Shown here piece after piece: positions 9,468 to 17,175 of a DNA stretch of 64,000 bases (its first letter is position 1; the number at the start of each line of letters is the position of its first letter). A program made the position numbers and the translations under genes. The notes beneath the pieces are model-generated. The model had not been told where the DNA came from. It ran no database searches and saw nothing but the letters and a program-made list of their open reading frames with translations. Source of the stretch: Cellulomonas xiejunii (GTDB lineage: Bacteria; Actinomycetota; Actinomycetes; Actinomycetales; Cellulomonadaceae); the NCBI RefSeq assembly GCF_024508315.1, contig NZ_CP101987.1:496001-560000 (forward strand), written 5' to 3'.

Positions 9468-11102
9468 GTGGAGTTCGACCACACGTACGACGTCGTCGTC
9501 GTCGGCACGGGAGGGGCAGGGCTCGCGACGGCGATGGGCGCCGTCGACGAGGGACTGTCGGTGCTGCTGCTGGAGAGCACCGACAAGTGGGGTGGCTCGA
9601 CAGCGATGTCCGGCGGTGGCATGTGGTTGCCGAACAACCCGCTCATGGCCCGTGCGGGGGTGGCCGACACCCGCGAGGACGCGCTCGCGTACCTCGAGGC
9701 GACGGTCGGCGACGAGGGCCGCGCGACGTCCCGCGCCCGCAAGGAGGCGTTCGTCGACGGGGTCGAGGACCTGGTGACGACCGCGGAGAAGAACGGGGTG
9801 GTGTTCGCGCGCGCCGCGGACTACCCCGACTACTACCCGGAGCTGCCGGGCGGACGGATCGGGCGCGCGATCGAGGTGAAGCCGCTGGACTCCAAGGTGC
9901 TGGGGTCCTGGTGGAAGTCGCTGCGCGGGGCCATCCCGCTGCCGGCCAAGACGGACGACGTGTGGCTGCTCGGCCGCGCCTGGTCGACCCCGAGCGGGAT
10001 GGTCCGGGGTGCGCAGGTCGTGTTCCGGATCCTCGGTGGTGTGGTCACCGGCAAGCGGCTCGTGGGCATCGGCAACGCCTTCGCGACCGGGTTCGGCCAG
10101 GCGGTCCTGGTGAAGCACAAGGTGCCGCTGTGGCTCGAGAGCCCCCTCGAGGACCTGGTGATCGTGGACGGCCGCGTCGCCGGTGTCCGGGTGTCCCGCG
10201 ACGGCAAGGAGGTCACGGTGGGTGCGCGCCGCGGCGTCATGATCGCGGCGGGCGGGTTCGACGCGAACGCGGAGTGGCGCCGTGAGCACCACGGCATCGA
10301 GCACGCGACCTCCGGCAACCCGGGGAACGTGGGCACGGCGATCGCGATCGCGCAGCGCAACGGCGCCGACCTGGAGCTCATGGACGACGCGTGGTGGGGT
10401 GCGTCGATCGCGCCCGTCGAGGGCGGCGCCCCGTCGTTCATCGTGGGGGAGCGGTCGATGCCGTACTCGATCATGGTGGACAAGGACGGGGCGCGGTTCG
10501 CCAACGAGTCGGAGTCCTACGTCGACCTCGGGCACCACATGCTCGAGCACGACAAGGGCGTCGGTCCGTACTGGCTCGTCGCGGACGTGCGTCACGCGCG
10601 GCGCTACCTGCGGACGTTCACGCTGGACCCGCGCGCGAACCGGGCGATGACGGAGCAGGGAATCATGGTGAAGGCGCGGACGCTCGCCGAGCTCGCCGAC
10701 GCCACCGGCATGGACCCCGAGACGCTGCGTGCCACCGTCACCCGGTTCAACGGGTTCGCTCGGGCCGGCATCGACGGCGACTTCGGCCGCGGGAACTCCG
10801 CGTACGACCGCTACTACGGTGACCCGACGGTCCACCCGAACCCGAACCTGGCCCCCCTCGAGAAGGGTCCGTTCACGGCGTTCCGGGTGGTCCTGGGAGA
10901 CCTGGGCACCAAGGGCGGCATCGTCACGGACGAGCGGGCGCGGGCGCTGCGGGCGGACGGCTCGGTGATCGAGGGCCTGTACGCCGCGGGCAACGTGTCG
11001 GCGTCGGTCATGGGTCGCACGTACCCCGGCCCGGGGTCGACGATCGGTCCCGCGGTCGTCTTCGGTCTGGTGGCAGCCAGGGACATGGCGTCCCGCAGCT
11101 GA
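9468..11102 (+). CDS. FAD-dependent 3-ketosteroid dehydrogenase-like oxidoreductase
   Basis: This 544-residue flavoprotein starts at a GTG 7 bases after AGGAGG. It opens with a Rossmann FAD motif (Val-Val-Val-Gly-Thr-Gly-Gly-Ala-Gly) followed by Gly-Gly-Ser-Thr-Ala-Met-Ser-Gly-Gly-Gly, the pattern of KstD and fumarate-reductase-like dehydrogenases. The C-terminal Gly-Pro-Gly-Ser-Thr-Ile-Gly-Pro region closes the FAD site. No other steroid genes are nearby, so the substrate may be a different ketone. A terminator hairpin follows at 11114-11148. Confidence 0.82.
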   Translation: MEFDHTYDVVVVGTGGAGLATAMGAVDEGLSVLLLESTDKWGGSTAMSGGGMWLPNNPLMARAGVADTREDALAYLEATVGDEGRATSRARKEAFVDGVEDLVTTAEKNGVVFARAADYPDYYPELPGGRIGRAIEVKPLDSKVLGSWWKSLRGAIPLPAKTDDVWLLGRAWSTPSGMVRGAQVVFRILGGVVTGKRLVGIGNAFATGFGQAVLVKHKVPLWLESPLEDLVIVDGRVAGVRVSRDGKEVTVGARRGVMIAAGGFDANAEWRREHHGIEHATSGNPGNVGTAIAIAQRNGADLELMDDAWWGASIAPVEGGAPSFIVGERSMPYSIMVDKDGARFANESESYVDLGHHMLEHDKGVGPYWLVADVRHARRYLRTFTLDPRANRAMTEQGIMVKARTLAELADATGMDPETLRATVTRFNGFARAGIDGDFGRGNSAYDRYYGDPTVHPNPNLAPLEKGPFTAFRVVLGDLGTKGGIVTDERARALRADGSVIEGLYAAGNVSASVMGRTYPGPGSTIGPAVVFGLVAARDMASRS

Positions 11103-11113
11103 CGTGTTCGAGG

Positions 11114-11148
11114 GTGAGGGCGTGGGCCGGTGCGGCCCACGCCCTCAC
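11114..11148. terminator. Bidirectional terminator hairpin
   Basis: A perfect 15-bp stem (GTGAGGGCGTGGGCC and its complement) with a 5-base loop sits between the convergent KstD-like gene and the Clp-N gene. It has no T-run. Position between convergent stops supports termination from both sides. Confidence 0.8.
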
Positions 11149-11190
11149 TCCTGCGTGGTGGTCGAGGGCGACGGCGGCGAGCCGTGCGAC

Positions 11191-11796
11191 TCAGTTCGCG
11201 ACGTTCGTCCGCCCGAAGAACCGGTGGACGAGACGCGTGAAAGGGCCGGTCGGGGCCTCGGCCGGCCACGCGGGTGCCTCGGTGCCGGCCGGCACGGCTG
11301 CGGACAGGACCGCCGCGCGCACGCCGTCGGGGTCGATCCCCATCGCGCGCAGCAGGTGCGGCGAGCGTGCGGGCAGCTCCAGGACGGCGAGCCACAGCAC
11401 CGTGCTGCCCACCTTGCCCTCCTTCGGCACGGCGCCGGTCTTGCGCAGGTGGGCCCACTTCGCCGACGCCTGGTTCAGCGCCGACTGCAGCTCGGGCAGG
11501 TGCTTGGGGCGTGGCGGACGTCCCGCCATCGCCCCCGTGCTCCCCGTCGGGTCGGGGGCGGCGAGGCCCAGCCGGGCCAGGTGCGGCGCGTCGTCCAGGG
11601 CGCCGTGCACGGCCGCCCGCACGGCTGCGGGCGTCAGAGCGGGGAACGACCCGACGACCTGACGCGTCAGCTCGTCATCGGCGACGAGCAGGCCGAGCAG
11701 CACGTGCTCGGAGCCGTAGGCGCGCGCGCCCAGGGCGGTCGCCTCGGCCTGCGTCGCCGTCATCGCCGCGGCGAACGTGTCGTCATAGATCAGCAT
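11191..11796 (-). CDS. Clp N-terminal-domain protein without ATPase modules
   Basis: This 201-residue protein has the double Clp-N repeat pattern: a first repeat around Tyr-Gly-Ser-Glu-His-Val-Leu-Leu-Gly-Leu-Leu, and a second with Lys-Val-Gly-Ser-Thr-Val-Leu-Trp-Leu-Ala-Val-Leu. There is no Walker motif, so it is a stand-alone adaptor or sensor rather than a chaperone ATPase. Its start overlaps the upstream HTH gene by 14 bases, so the two form a coupled operon. A role in stress response or proteolysis control is inferred only. Confidence 0.75.
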   Translation of the reverse strand: MLIYDDTFAAAMTATQAEATALGARAYGSEHVLLGLLVADDELTRQVVGSFPALTPAAVRAAVHGALDDAPHLARLGLAAPDPTGSTGAMAGRPPRPKHLPELQSALNQASAKWAHLRKTGAVPKEGKVGSTVLWLAVLELPARSPHLLRAMGIDPDGVRAAVLSAAVPAGTEAPAWPAEAPTGPFTRLVHRFFGRTNVAN

Positions 11797-12025
11797 CGTT
11801 GCTCCATCTGCGTGCGCCGCGCGGTCGGGTGTGCTTCTTGTGGACGGTCTGGCGGGTCACCTGGAGCTCCGTGGCGATGTCCGCCCAGGACATCCCCTGC
11901 TCCCGCGCGCGCGCCACGTGCAGGTCCTCGAGTCTGTCCGCCAGGCGGTGCAGCGCGAGGACCGTCCGCAGCCCGTCCCGGGGGTCGTCCGTCGACGCCG
12001 CTGCTTCCACCTGCCTGAGGTCCAT
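11783..12025 (-). CDS. Small helix-turn-helix DNA-binding protein
   Basis: This 80-residue protein has a C-terminal HTH with Met-Ser-Trp-Ala-Asp-Ile-Ala-Thr-Glu-Leu followed by Val-Thr-Arg-Gln-Thr-Val-His-Lys-Lys as recognition helix. The N-terminal half is helical. It is the first gene of a two-gene operon with a Clp-N protein. A duplicated dyad lies directly upstream (12029-12073), so autorepression is likely. Similar HTH/Clp-N pairs recur in actinobacteria; the inducing signal is unknown. Confidence 0.8.
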   Translation of the reverse strand: MDLRQVEAAASTDDPRDGLRTVLALHRLADRLEDLHVARAREQGMSWADIATELQVTRQTVHKKHTRPRGARRWSNDADL

Positions 12026-12028
12026 GGG

Positions 12029-12073
12029 TGTCAGCCTGGTCTGACATCGTGCAGATGTCAACTCAATCTGACA
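12029..12073. promoter_or_regulatory. Duplicated TGTCA-N8-TGACA operator
   Basis: Two copies of TGTCA-N8-TGACA start at 12029 and 12056, 27 bases apart. The inner half-sites additionally form a perfect TGACATC-N5-GATGTCA palindrome (12042-12060). The cluster begins 4 bases upstream of the HTH gene start codon. It is the natural binding site of that protein, and the 27-base spacing would place two dimers about 2.5 turns apart. Confidence 0.65.
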
Positions 12074-12117
12074 CCGGAGCGGGACGCCATCCGGACGGCG
12101 GTCACTCTCTTCGAACG

Positions 12118-12161
12118 ACCCCTTTGGCGGCTTCTGAGGGTCCAGAAGCCGCCAAAGGGGT
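12118..12161. repeat. Perfect 19-bp inverted repeat between divergent genes
   Basis: The arms at 12118-12136 and 12143-12161 (beginning ACCCCTTTGGCGG) are perfectly complementary around a 6-base loop. Because the flanking genes diverge, it is not placed as a terminator for either. It could be a large operator, a transcribed stem, or a dispersed palindromic element. Confidence 0.7.
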
Positions 12162-12226
12162 GGGTCGCCGGGAGGGGACCCGACCGTAGGCCGCCGGTGC
12201 CGCGCGGGCGCCGGGAGTGCGGCATC

Positions 12227-12907
12227 ATGCCCGCCATGGATGTCGTGTTCGTCCACGGATCGGGCCGAGCGGGAGCCGCGAGCTGGCCGCAGCAGGCGGA
12301 GGCGGCAGAGCCCGGCTGGCTGTTCCTGACGCGAGAGGGCGTTGCCGACGACGCCGCTCGGGACGCCGGACGTCTGCTGGAGTGGCTCCGGGCACGCGGC
12401 GGGGGGCACGTCGTCGCCCACTCGTACGGCGCGAACGCCGCGGTGCTGGCGGCCCAGACCGAGCCCGGACTCGTGCGGTCGCTGGCGCTCCTGGAGCCGG
12501 CGTGCTTCGACCTGGCGCGGGGGAATCCGGCCGTCGAGGAGCACATCGCGGCGATGGCGCCCGCGTTCGAGGTCGCCGCCGACCCGTCCGTGTCGGCGCG
12601 TGAGTTCTCGCGAGTGTTCGCGAAGGGGATGGGGATGGAGCCCCCGGACGTCCCGGAGGAGGAGCTGTTCGCGCGCGTCTCCCGTCTGCGCGCACTCCGT
12701 CCGCCCTGGGGCGTCGGGCTGCGGGTCGAGCAGAGCCTGCCGGTCGGGACGCTCGTCGTCACGGGCGGGTGGAGCCCCCTCTACGAGCAGACCGCCGCGG
12801 CCCTGGTCGCCCGGGGTGCCCGGCACGTGACCCTCGAGGGTCACGGCCACCGCGTCCAGGACGACCCACAGGCCCTGGACGTGCTGCGGGACCACTGGGG
12901 TCGCTGA
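12227..12907 (+). CDS. Small alpha/beta hydrolase
   Basis: This protein is about 226 residues. It opens with Val-Val-Phe-Val-His-Gly-Ser-Gly (oxyanion loop) and has a nucleophile elbow at Ala-His-Ser-Tyr-Gly-Ala. A C-terminal His lies in Glu-Gly-His-Gly-His. It is shorter than average for the fold, with a reduced cap domain. Two in-frame ATG codons (12227, 12236) are possible; the first is better spaced from CGGGAGTG. Substrate unknown. Confidence 0.78.
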   Translation: MPAMDVVFVHGSGRAGAASWPQQAEAAEPGWLFLTREGVADDAARDAGRLLEWLRARGGGHVVAHSYGANAAVLAAQTEPGLVRSLALLEPACFDLARGNPAVEEHIAAMAPAFEVAADPSVSAREFSRVFAKGMGMEPPDVPEEELFARVSRLRALRPPWGVGLRVEQSLPVGTLVVTGGWSPLYEQTAAALVARGARHVTLEGHGHRVQDDPQALDVLRDHWGR

Positions 12908-12949
12908 GCGGCGGCGCGCCCACGACGGCCGGTCGCACCGCGATCTGGC

Positions 12950-13321
12950 TCAGCGTGCGTCGTCGGCGTTCTCCTGGATCATCACGGGCGACGCGTGGAT
13001 GCAGATCATCCGCAGGTCGCCGTCGCCGGTGTTGGTGAAGCGGTGCCAGGTGTCGGGCGGCACGACGGCGGTGTCACCGACCCGCGCGACGACCTCGTGC
13101 TCGCCGATGCGGATCGTCGCCCGACCCTCGAGCACGGACCACGTCTCGGTGTACGGGTGCCGGTGCAACCCCGGCCCCTGACCAGGGCTGTTGGTGACGA
13201 GGAAGAAGCTCACGCCGGACCCGTGGTGCACGCCCTCGAACCGCAGCGTGCGGCTCCCGGGGAGGCGCAGCGCGTCGGCAGGTATCACTCTCGGGCTGAC
13301 GGTGTCGTCGTCCGCATCCAT
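12950..13321 (-). CDS. Cupin-domain protein
   Basis: This 123-residue single-domain cupin has motif 1 in Gly-Leu-His-Arg-His-Pro-Tyr-Thr-Glu-Thr and motif 2 in Pro-Pro-Asp-Thr-Trp-His-Arg-Phe. Together these give the His/His/Glu/His metal site. CAGGGGG precedes the chosen ATG; the frame continues upstream without a better start. It may be a small-molecule-binding protein or dioxygenase-like enzyme. It lies at the left edge of the repeated array, and a fragment of a related cupin lies at the right edge (19812-19900). Confidence 0.82.
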   Translation of the reverse strand: MDADDDTVSPRVIPADALRLPGSRTLRFEGVHHGSGVSFFLVTNSPGQGPGLHRHPYTETWSVLEGRATIRIGEHEVVARVGDTAVVPPDTWHRFTNTGDGDLRMICIHASPVMIQENADDAR

Positions 13322-13403
13322 GCCGGCCCCCTGCGGTGTGTACCGGTCGACGTCGGTGTCGGTCCCACCGTACGACTCGGTCCGGACACGGCATCGAGTG
13401 ATG

Positions 13404-13636
13404 GCGGCATCACTGAGGCAACGAACCGCGGACACCCTCGGGATGGCGTTGTCCGCACCTGACGTCAGCAGGTCGTCCGGGGTGTGGCGCGGTGACGACG
13501 TGCCCGTCTCGTCTCGGAAAGTGAATCGTCGAGACCCGCCCGCTACCAGCCGGGATGCGCTAATTTGCGACCGCCGCGGTGGTGCGTCGCACGCGACCGG
13601 GGGCCCAGGGGCGCAGGCCGATGTCGAGGAGTCGCG
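13404..13636 (+). repeat. Array leader repeat, copy A
   Basis: This 233-base sequence in front of copy A is repeated in front of copy B (14136-14369) with a few substitutions. The two units are therefore a tandem duplication with a period of about 733 bases. It ends in a conserved block with GATGCGCTA-(2)-TTGCG, likely the promoter, and the Shine-Dalgarno TCGAGGAGTCGCG. Confidence 0.8.
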
Positions 13637-14122
13637 ATGTTCCGTTACGAACGCATGCCGTCAAACCTGACCTGGCGCAGCGCCGCCTGGTACGTGGTGG
13701 ACCGCGAGCGTGACGTCTGGCTGGAGAGCCTCGGCACGAACGGCCCGGTCGGGCACCGGGTGCTCGCGGTCTGCGTCGGCGGGAGGAAGCTCCCCTTCGA
13801 GGTGGACCCGCGGGGCGACGTGGGCGGCGTCCGCATGCACCAGGTGACCTCGTTCGGGTTCAGCCGCAAGGCGCAGGTCTCGCACGGTATCGAGCCGTGG
13901 GAGCCGTACCCGGTACCCGAGGCCGACGCGCTCGTGCTCCAGGAGCTGGCGGTCGAGGGGATGCTCGCGTTCATGGTCGCGGAGGCCGACCGGATGGGGT
14001 ACGACCCCGGCGACCTGCAGGTGCAGCTGAACGTCCCGGGCGTTCCCGTGCGCCGCCTTGCCGACTACGGCTACGCCGGCGGGATCCCCACGGACGTCGA
14101 GCGGCGTGACGGCGTCGGGTGA
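13637..14122 (+). CDS. Array protein family, copy A (function unknown)
   Basis: This 161-residue cytosolic protein of no recognised family is the first of six tandem paralogues. It starts Met-Phe-Arg-Tyr-Glu and continues with a conserved core: Trp-Tyr-Val-Val-Asp-Arg-Glu-Arg-Asp-Val-Trp, then Gly-Thr-Asn-Gly-Pro, then Pro-Phe-Glu-Val-Asp. Near the end is Leu-Ala-Asp-Tyr-Gly-Tyr-Ala-Gly-Gly-Ile-Pro-Thr-Asp. A strong GAGGAG precedes the ATG. Unlike the other copies, no partner-gene remnant follows it; the next sequence is already the leader of copy B, so the partner was lost or never duplicated. Confidence 0.85.
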   Translation: MFRYERMPSNLTWRSAAWYVVDRERDVWLESLGTNGPVGHRVLAVCVGGRKLPFEVDPRGDVGGVRMHQVTSFGFSRKAQVSHGIEPWEPYPVPEADALVLQELAVEGMLAFMVAEADRMGYDPGDLQVQLNVPGVPVRRLADYGYAGGIPTDVERRDGVG

Positions 14123-14135
14123 CGGGTGGTCGGCC

Positions 14136-14369
14136 GCGGCATCGCTGAGGCAACGGAACCGCCGGCGCCCTCGGGATGGCGCTGTCCGCGCCTGACCTCA
14201 GCGGGTCGTCCGAGGGTGTGGCGCGGTGGCGAGTGCCCGTATCGCCTCAGAAGAGTGAATCGTCGAACCCGCCCGCCACCAGCCGGGATGCGCTATTTTG
14301 CGCCCGCCGCGGTGGTGCGTCGCACGCGACCGGGGGTCCAGGGGTGCAGGCCGATGTCGAGGAGTCGCG
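14136..14369 (+). repeat. Array leader repeat, copy B
   Basis: This is near-identical to 13404-13636 and carries the same promoter-like block and Shine-Dalgarno sequence. Its presence, with copy B behind it, defines the 733-base tandem duplication. Confidence 0.8.
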
Positions 14370-14840
14370 ATGTTCCGTTACGAACGCATGCCGTCGGACC
14401 TGACCTGGCGGAGCGCCGCCTGGTACGTGGTCGACCGAGAGCGTGACGTCTGGCTGGAGAGCCTCGGCACGAACGGCCCGGAGGGTCACCGGGTGTTCGC
14501 GCTCTGCGTGCGGGGGACGAAGGTGCCGTTCGAGGTAGACACCCGAGCCGTCCTCGACGGTGTCGAGATGTACGAGGTCTCCTCGTTCGGGTACAGCTTC
14601 AAGGCGCAGAACTCGAACGGCATCGAGCCCTACCGCGTTCCGGAGGACCCGGAGGTGGCGCTCGCGCTCGAGGAGCTGGCGGTCGAGGGGATGCTCGCGT
14701 TCCTGGTCGCGGCGGCCCACCGGAGAGGGTACGACCCGGGTGACCTGCAGGTCAGGCTCAGTGCCCGCAAGGCCGGCGTCCGTCGTCTGTCCGACTTCGG
14801 ATATGCCGATGGGGTTCCTGCGGAGGTCGACCACCGATGA
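14370..14840 (+). CDS. Array protein family, copy B (function unknown)
   Basis: This 156-residue paralogue of copy A is nearly identical to it over the first 50 residues and more divergent after residue 60. Its stop codon overlaps the ATG of the CD38-like gene at 14837 (ATGA), so the two proteins are translationally coupled and probably produced in a fixed ratio. That is the arrangement expected for an immunity, antitoxin or chaperone partner. No catalytic motif, membrane segment or signal peptide is visible. Confidence 0.88.
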   Translation: MFRYERMPSDLTWRSAAWYVVDRERDVWLESLGTNGPEGHRVFALCVRGTKVPFEVDTRAVLDGVEMYEVSSFGYSFKAQNSNGIEPYRVPEDPEVALALEELAVEGMLAFLVAAAHRRGYDPGDLQVRLSARKAGVRRLSDFGYADGVPAEVDHR

Positions 14841-16420
14841 CGACGACGAGTCCCGTTCTCCTGGCGGAGTCCTACGCCGCCCGCGGGATCCTGGTGGACG
14901 AGGTCCTCGACGCCGGGGGCGTGGTCCAGTGGCTGCAGAAGTCCGTCGCCGACGGCCGTTCGCTCAGCGTGGGAGAGGCCCTGGCGTGGCTGGACGTGGC
15001 AGGTCAGAGTGGTACGGCGCTGACGACGGACCATCTCGCGGCCCTGGCGCGGGCGACGTCCGCGGGGCCGTGGCAGGGTAGCGCGAACGCACCGGTGACG
15101 GTGCTCTACAGCAACGGCACCGCCTGGGGTACGGCCACAGCCTTGGCCAGGAACAACCCGGACGCGGTCAGGATCATCGACAACTCCCACGTCGGCCAGC
15201 TCCTGTCGAGCGACGAGATGCATGAGGCGCTCGAGGACGCGATCGCCGCGACCTACAACGGCACGGGACCGACGGTGCCGGCCCAGGTGGACAACTTCCT
15301 CTTCGAGGCCGCGACGCTCTCCGTTGACGGCACGCGTACCGAGGGCGGTCTCTGGGACCAGGCGTCCGCCCGGTTCGCCGCGGAGACGCGCGGCCACGTC
15401 ATCACCCTGACGCCGACGTCACTGAACGACCGCACCTTCGCCGTCACGGAGCTCGAAGGCGTCCTCGACAACCCGAACGTCGACACGATCAACGGCGTCT
15501 CCCGGAGCGTCCTCGTCGAGGTGCGGGACACCGCGCTGGCCCGGGGAGCCACCTGGATCGAGGCGCACACCGCGGCCCTGGACGCGACCAACTTCGCGTC
15601 CAACGCGATCACGTCCCAGTTCGAGTGCCCGGGCGCTCAAGGAGGAGTGAAGGGAGGGGTTCGCGCACCCGCACCTACCCGTCGTCAGGCCGCCCGGCTC
15701 CACTGGAACGTGCCTGCCGACGTGCACGTGCGCTGCTCGAGCGCCGCGCCGTCGGCCGTCGAGCCGCCGACCACGCCCACGCACTTCCCGCTGCGGGTCA
15801 CCAGCTGCTCGTACCCGTCGCCCGACCGCCACGTGAACTGCTGGTTGGTGCCGCCGTGGCAGGTGTACTGGATGAGGCGGGCGCCGTCCGCGCCCGACGC
15901 ACCACTGACGCCGGGATGCGCTAGCTTGCGGCCGCCGCGGTGGTGCGTCGCACGCGACCGGGGGCCCAGGGGTGCAGGCCGATGTCAAGGAGTCGCGATG
16001 TTCCGTTACGAACGCATGCCGTCGGAGCTGACCTACCGCTCGAATGCGTGGTACGTCGTCGACCACGACCGAGATGTGTGGCTGGAGGACCTGGGGACGA
16101 ACGGTCCGCGTGGACACCGTGTGTTCGCGTTGTGCTTCCGTGGCTCGAGGATTCCCTTCGAGGTTGACCCTTCTGTCGAGGTCGACGGCACGCGAGTGCA
16201 CCAGATCACCACGTTCGGCACCAGCCACACAGCCTCGTTCATGCACGGCGTCGGCGAGTACGCGTTCAGCGGCAAGGACGAGGCCCCGTGCACCAGCTTG
16301 TCGACTTCGGATACCCCGACGGCGTTCCCATTCGACAGCGAGAACGACGCTGAGCGGGCTGTAGACGAGTTCTCAGCTCAGCGCGAGCGAGGCGGTGGCC
16401 TGGCTCGACCTGGCTCATAG
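14837..16420 (+). CDS. CD38-like ADP-ribosyl cyclase/NAD-processing protein, C-terminus scrambled
   Basis: The genuine protein is probably residues 1-264 (to about 15628). Residues 1-75 form a helical N-terminal domain seen in all partner remnants of the array. Residues 85-264 hold a segment resembling the ADP-ribosyl cyclase family: Leu-Trp173-Asp-Gln-Ala-Ser-Ala-Arg-Phe-Ala, then Phe-Ala-Val-Thr-Glu205. This matches the Trp189 and Glu226 segments of human CD38; Glu157 may correspond to Glu146. Such enzymes cleave or cyclise NAD. There is no signal peptide. After residue 264 the frame runs through an HlyD-derived scrap, an antisense CBM13 scrap and a leader repeat. It then continues in frame into copy C (from residue 388), giving an artificial 527-residue frame. 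The domain call rests on motif matching by eye. Confidence 0.6.
   Translation: MTTTSPVLLAESYAARGILVDEVLDAGGVVQWLQKSVADGRSLSVGEALAWLDVAGQSGTALTTDHLAALARATSAGPWQGSANAPVTVLYSNGTAWGTATALARNNPDAVRIIDNSHVGQLLSSDEMHEALEDAIAATYNGTGPTVPAQVDNFLFEAATLSVDGTRTEGGLWDQASARFAAETRGHVITLTPTSLNDRTFAVTELEGVLDNPNVDTINGVSRSVLVEVRDTALARGATWIEAHTAALDATNFASNAITSQFECPGAQGGVKGGVRAPAPTRRQAARLHWNVPADVHVRCSSAAPSAVEPPTTPTHFPLRVTSCSYPSPDRHVNCWLVPPWQVYWMRRAPSAPDAPLTPGCASLRPPRWCVARDRGPRGAGRCQGVAMFRYERMPSELTYRSNAWYVVDHDRDVWLEDLGTNGPRGHRVFALCFRGSRIPFEVDPSVEVDGTRVHQITTFGTSHTASFMHGVGEYAFSGKDEAPCTSLSTSDTPTAFPFDSENDAERAVDEFSAQRERGGGLARPGS
15627..15650 (+). repeat. Duplicated HlyD-tail scrap
   Basis: A 24-base segment ending in AAGGAGGAGTGA is identical to 19779-19802, where it is the in-frame C-terminus of an HlyD-like fragment. 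Here it is out of frame with the CD38-like gene and marks the recombination junction where that gene lost its own 3' end. Confidence 0.7.
15695..15910 (-). pseudogene. CBM13 (ricin-type) C-terminal fragment
   Basis: Read on the minus strand, this matches the last ~70 residues of the GH43 enzyme encoded at 20011-20242, with scattered substitutions. It has no catalytic domain, start or promoter. It is a partial duplicate, or the remnant of a related gene, trapped between the CD38-like gene and the leader of copy C. The right edge is abrupt at CCGGGATGCGCT, the start of the shared leader. Confidence 0.75.
15911..15997 (+). repeat. Array leader repeat, copy C (short)
   Basis: Only the promoter-proximal 87 bases of the leader seen in copies A and B remain. 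They include GATGCGCTA-(2)-TTGCG and a Shine-Dalgarno with one change (AAGGAG for GAGGAG). Confidence 0.75.
15998..16353 (+). pseudogene. Array protein family, copy C, internally deleted
   Basis: The first ~90 residues match the family, to His-Gly-Val-Gly-Glu-Tyr. A deletion of about 45 codons with a frame change then joins to the terminal Leu-Val-Asp-Phe-Gly-Tyr-Pro-Asp-Gly-Val-Pro segment, which is in another frame. The resulting product would be truncated or aberrant. It is also in frame with the run-through of the CD38-like gene. Confidence 0.78.
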
Positions 16421-16483
16421 CAGCCCCTGGCAGGTGACCGCCGACAATCTCAGCGACCTCGCCCGGGCGACGTGCATGTCGGG
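16366..16483 (+). pseudogene. Partner-gene remnant behind copy C
   Basis: In one frame this reads Ser-Ala-Ser-Glu-Ala-Val-Ala-Trp-Leu-Asp-Leu-Ala then Asp-Asn-Leu-Ser-Asp-Leu-Ala-Arg-Ala-Thr. These are the counterparts of residues 43-73 of the CD38-like protein. The start and the enzymatic half are gone. Unrelated sequence follows to about 16560. Confidence 0.65.
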
Positions 16484-16704
16484 CCCGGAAGAAGCGCAGC
16501 GCGAGCCCCGGCGGCCGGGATCGCGGGGCCGGTGCGGCCAGCGGCTGATGCTCGCGGGCATCTGGACGGTATCCGTCCTGTCTGATGGGACCGGCAGACG
16601 TCCGGCTCGCAGGTCCTCGGCAGCTCACGCTACTTTTCGCCCGCCGTCCGGGTGGTCTGCGCGCGTGCGCGCCCCGAAGCTGTGGGCCACGTCGAGGAGT
16701 CGAG

Positions 16705-17175
16705 ATGTTCCGTTTCGAGAAGATGCCGCCGGATCTGACCTACGACTCGCACTCGTGGTACGTCGTGGACCGCGAGCGGGACGTCTGGATGGAGAGCCTG
16801 GGGTCGAACGGTCCGCGGGGTGACCTGGTGTTCGCCCTGTGCGTCCGAGGCCGCAAGATCGCCTTCGAGGTAGCCAACGACGGTGTCACCGACGGTCTCG
16901 TGGTGCACCAGATCACGACCTTCGGCCGCAGCTACCAGGCAGAGTTCGCGCACGGCATCCGGGTGCAGGACGTCCCCGACCCCGACGAGACGTTCGCCCT
17001 GCAGGAACTCGCAGCTGAAGCCCTGCTCGTGTACCACGCGGGTCAGCGCGCCAGGTTCGGCCGGACCTCCGAGGGCCATCGCGTGGCGCTCTCCGCCGGT
17101 GACCAGCCGGTGTACAACCTGACCGACTTCGGGTATGACGGCGGAGTCTCGACAGACGGTGCGATCAACGACTGA
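16705..17175 (+). CDS. Array protein family, copy D (function unknown)
   Basis: This intact 156-residue paralogue opens Met-Phe-Arg-Phe-Glu-Lys-Met-Pro and keeps all conserved blocks, ending in Leu-Thr-Asp-Phe-Gly-Tyr-Asp-Gly-Gly. Its leader differs from those of A-C but resembles those of E and F (shared CACGCTA-(2)-TTTCGC and TCGAGGAG). The array therefore holds two leader subfamilies. A decayed partner gene follows with overlap. Confidence 0.86.
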   Translation: MFRFEKMPPDLTYDSHSWYVVDRERDVWMESLGSNGPRGDLVFALCVRGRKIAFEVANDGVTDGLVVHQITTFGRSYQAEFAHGIRVQDVPDPDETFALQELAAEALLVYHAGQRARFGRTSEGHRVALSAGDQPVYNLTDFGYDGGVSTDGAIND

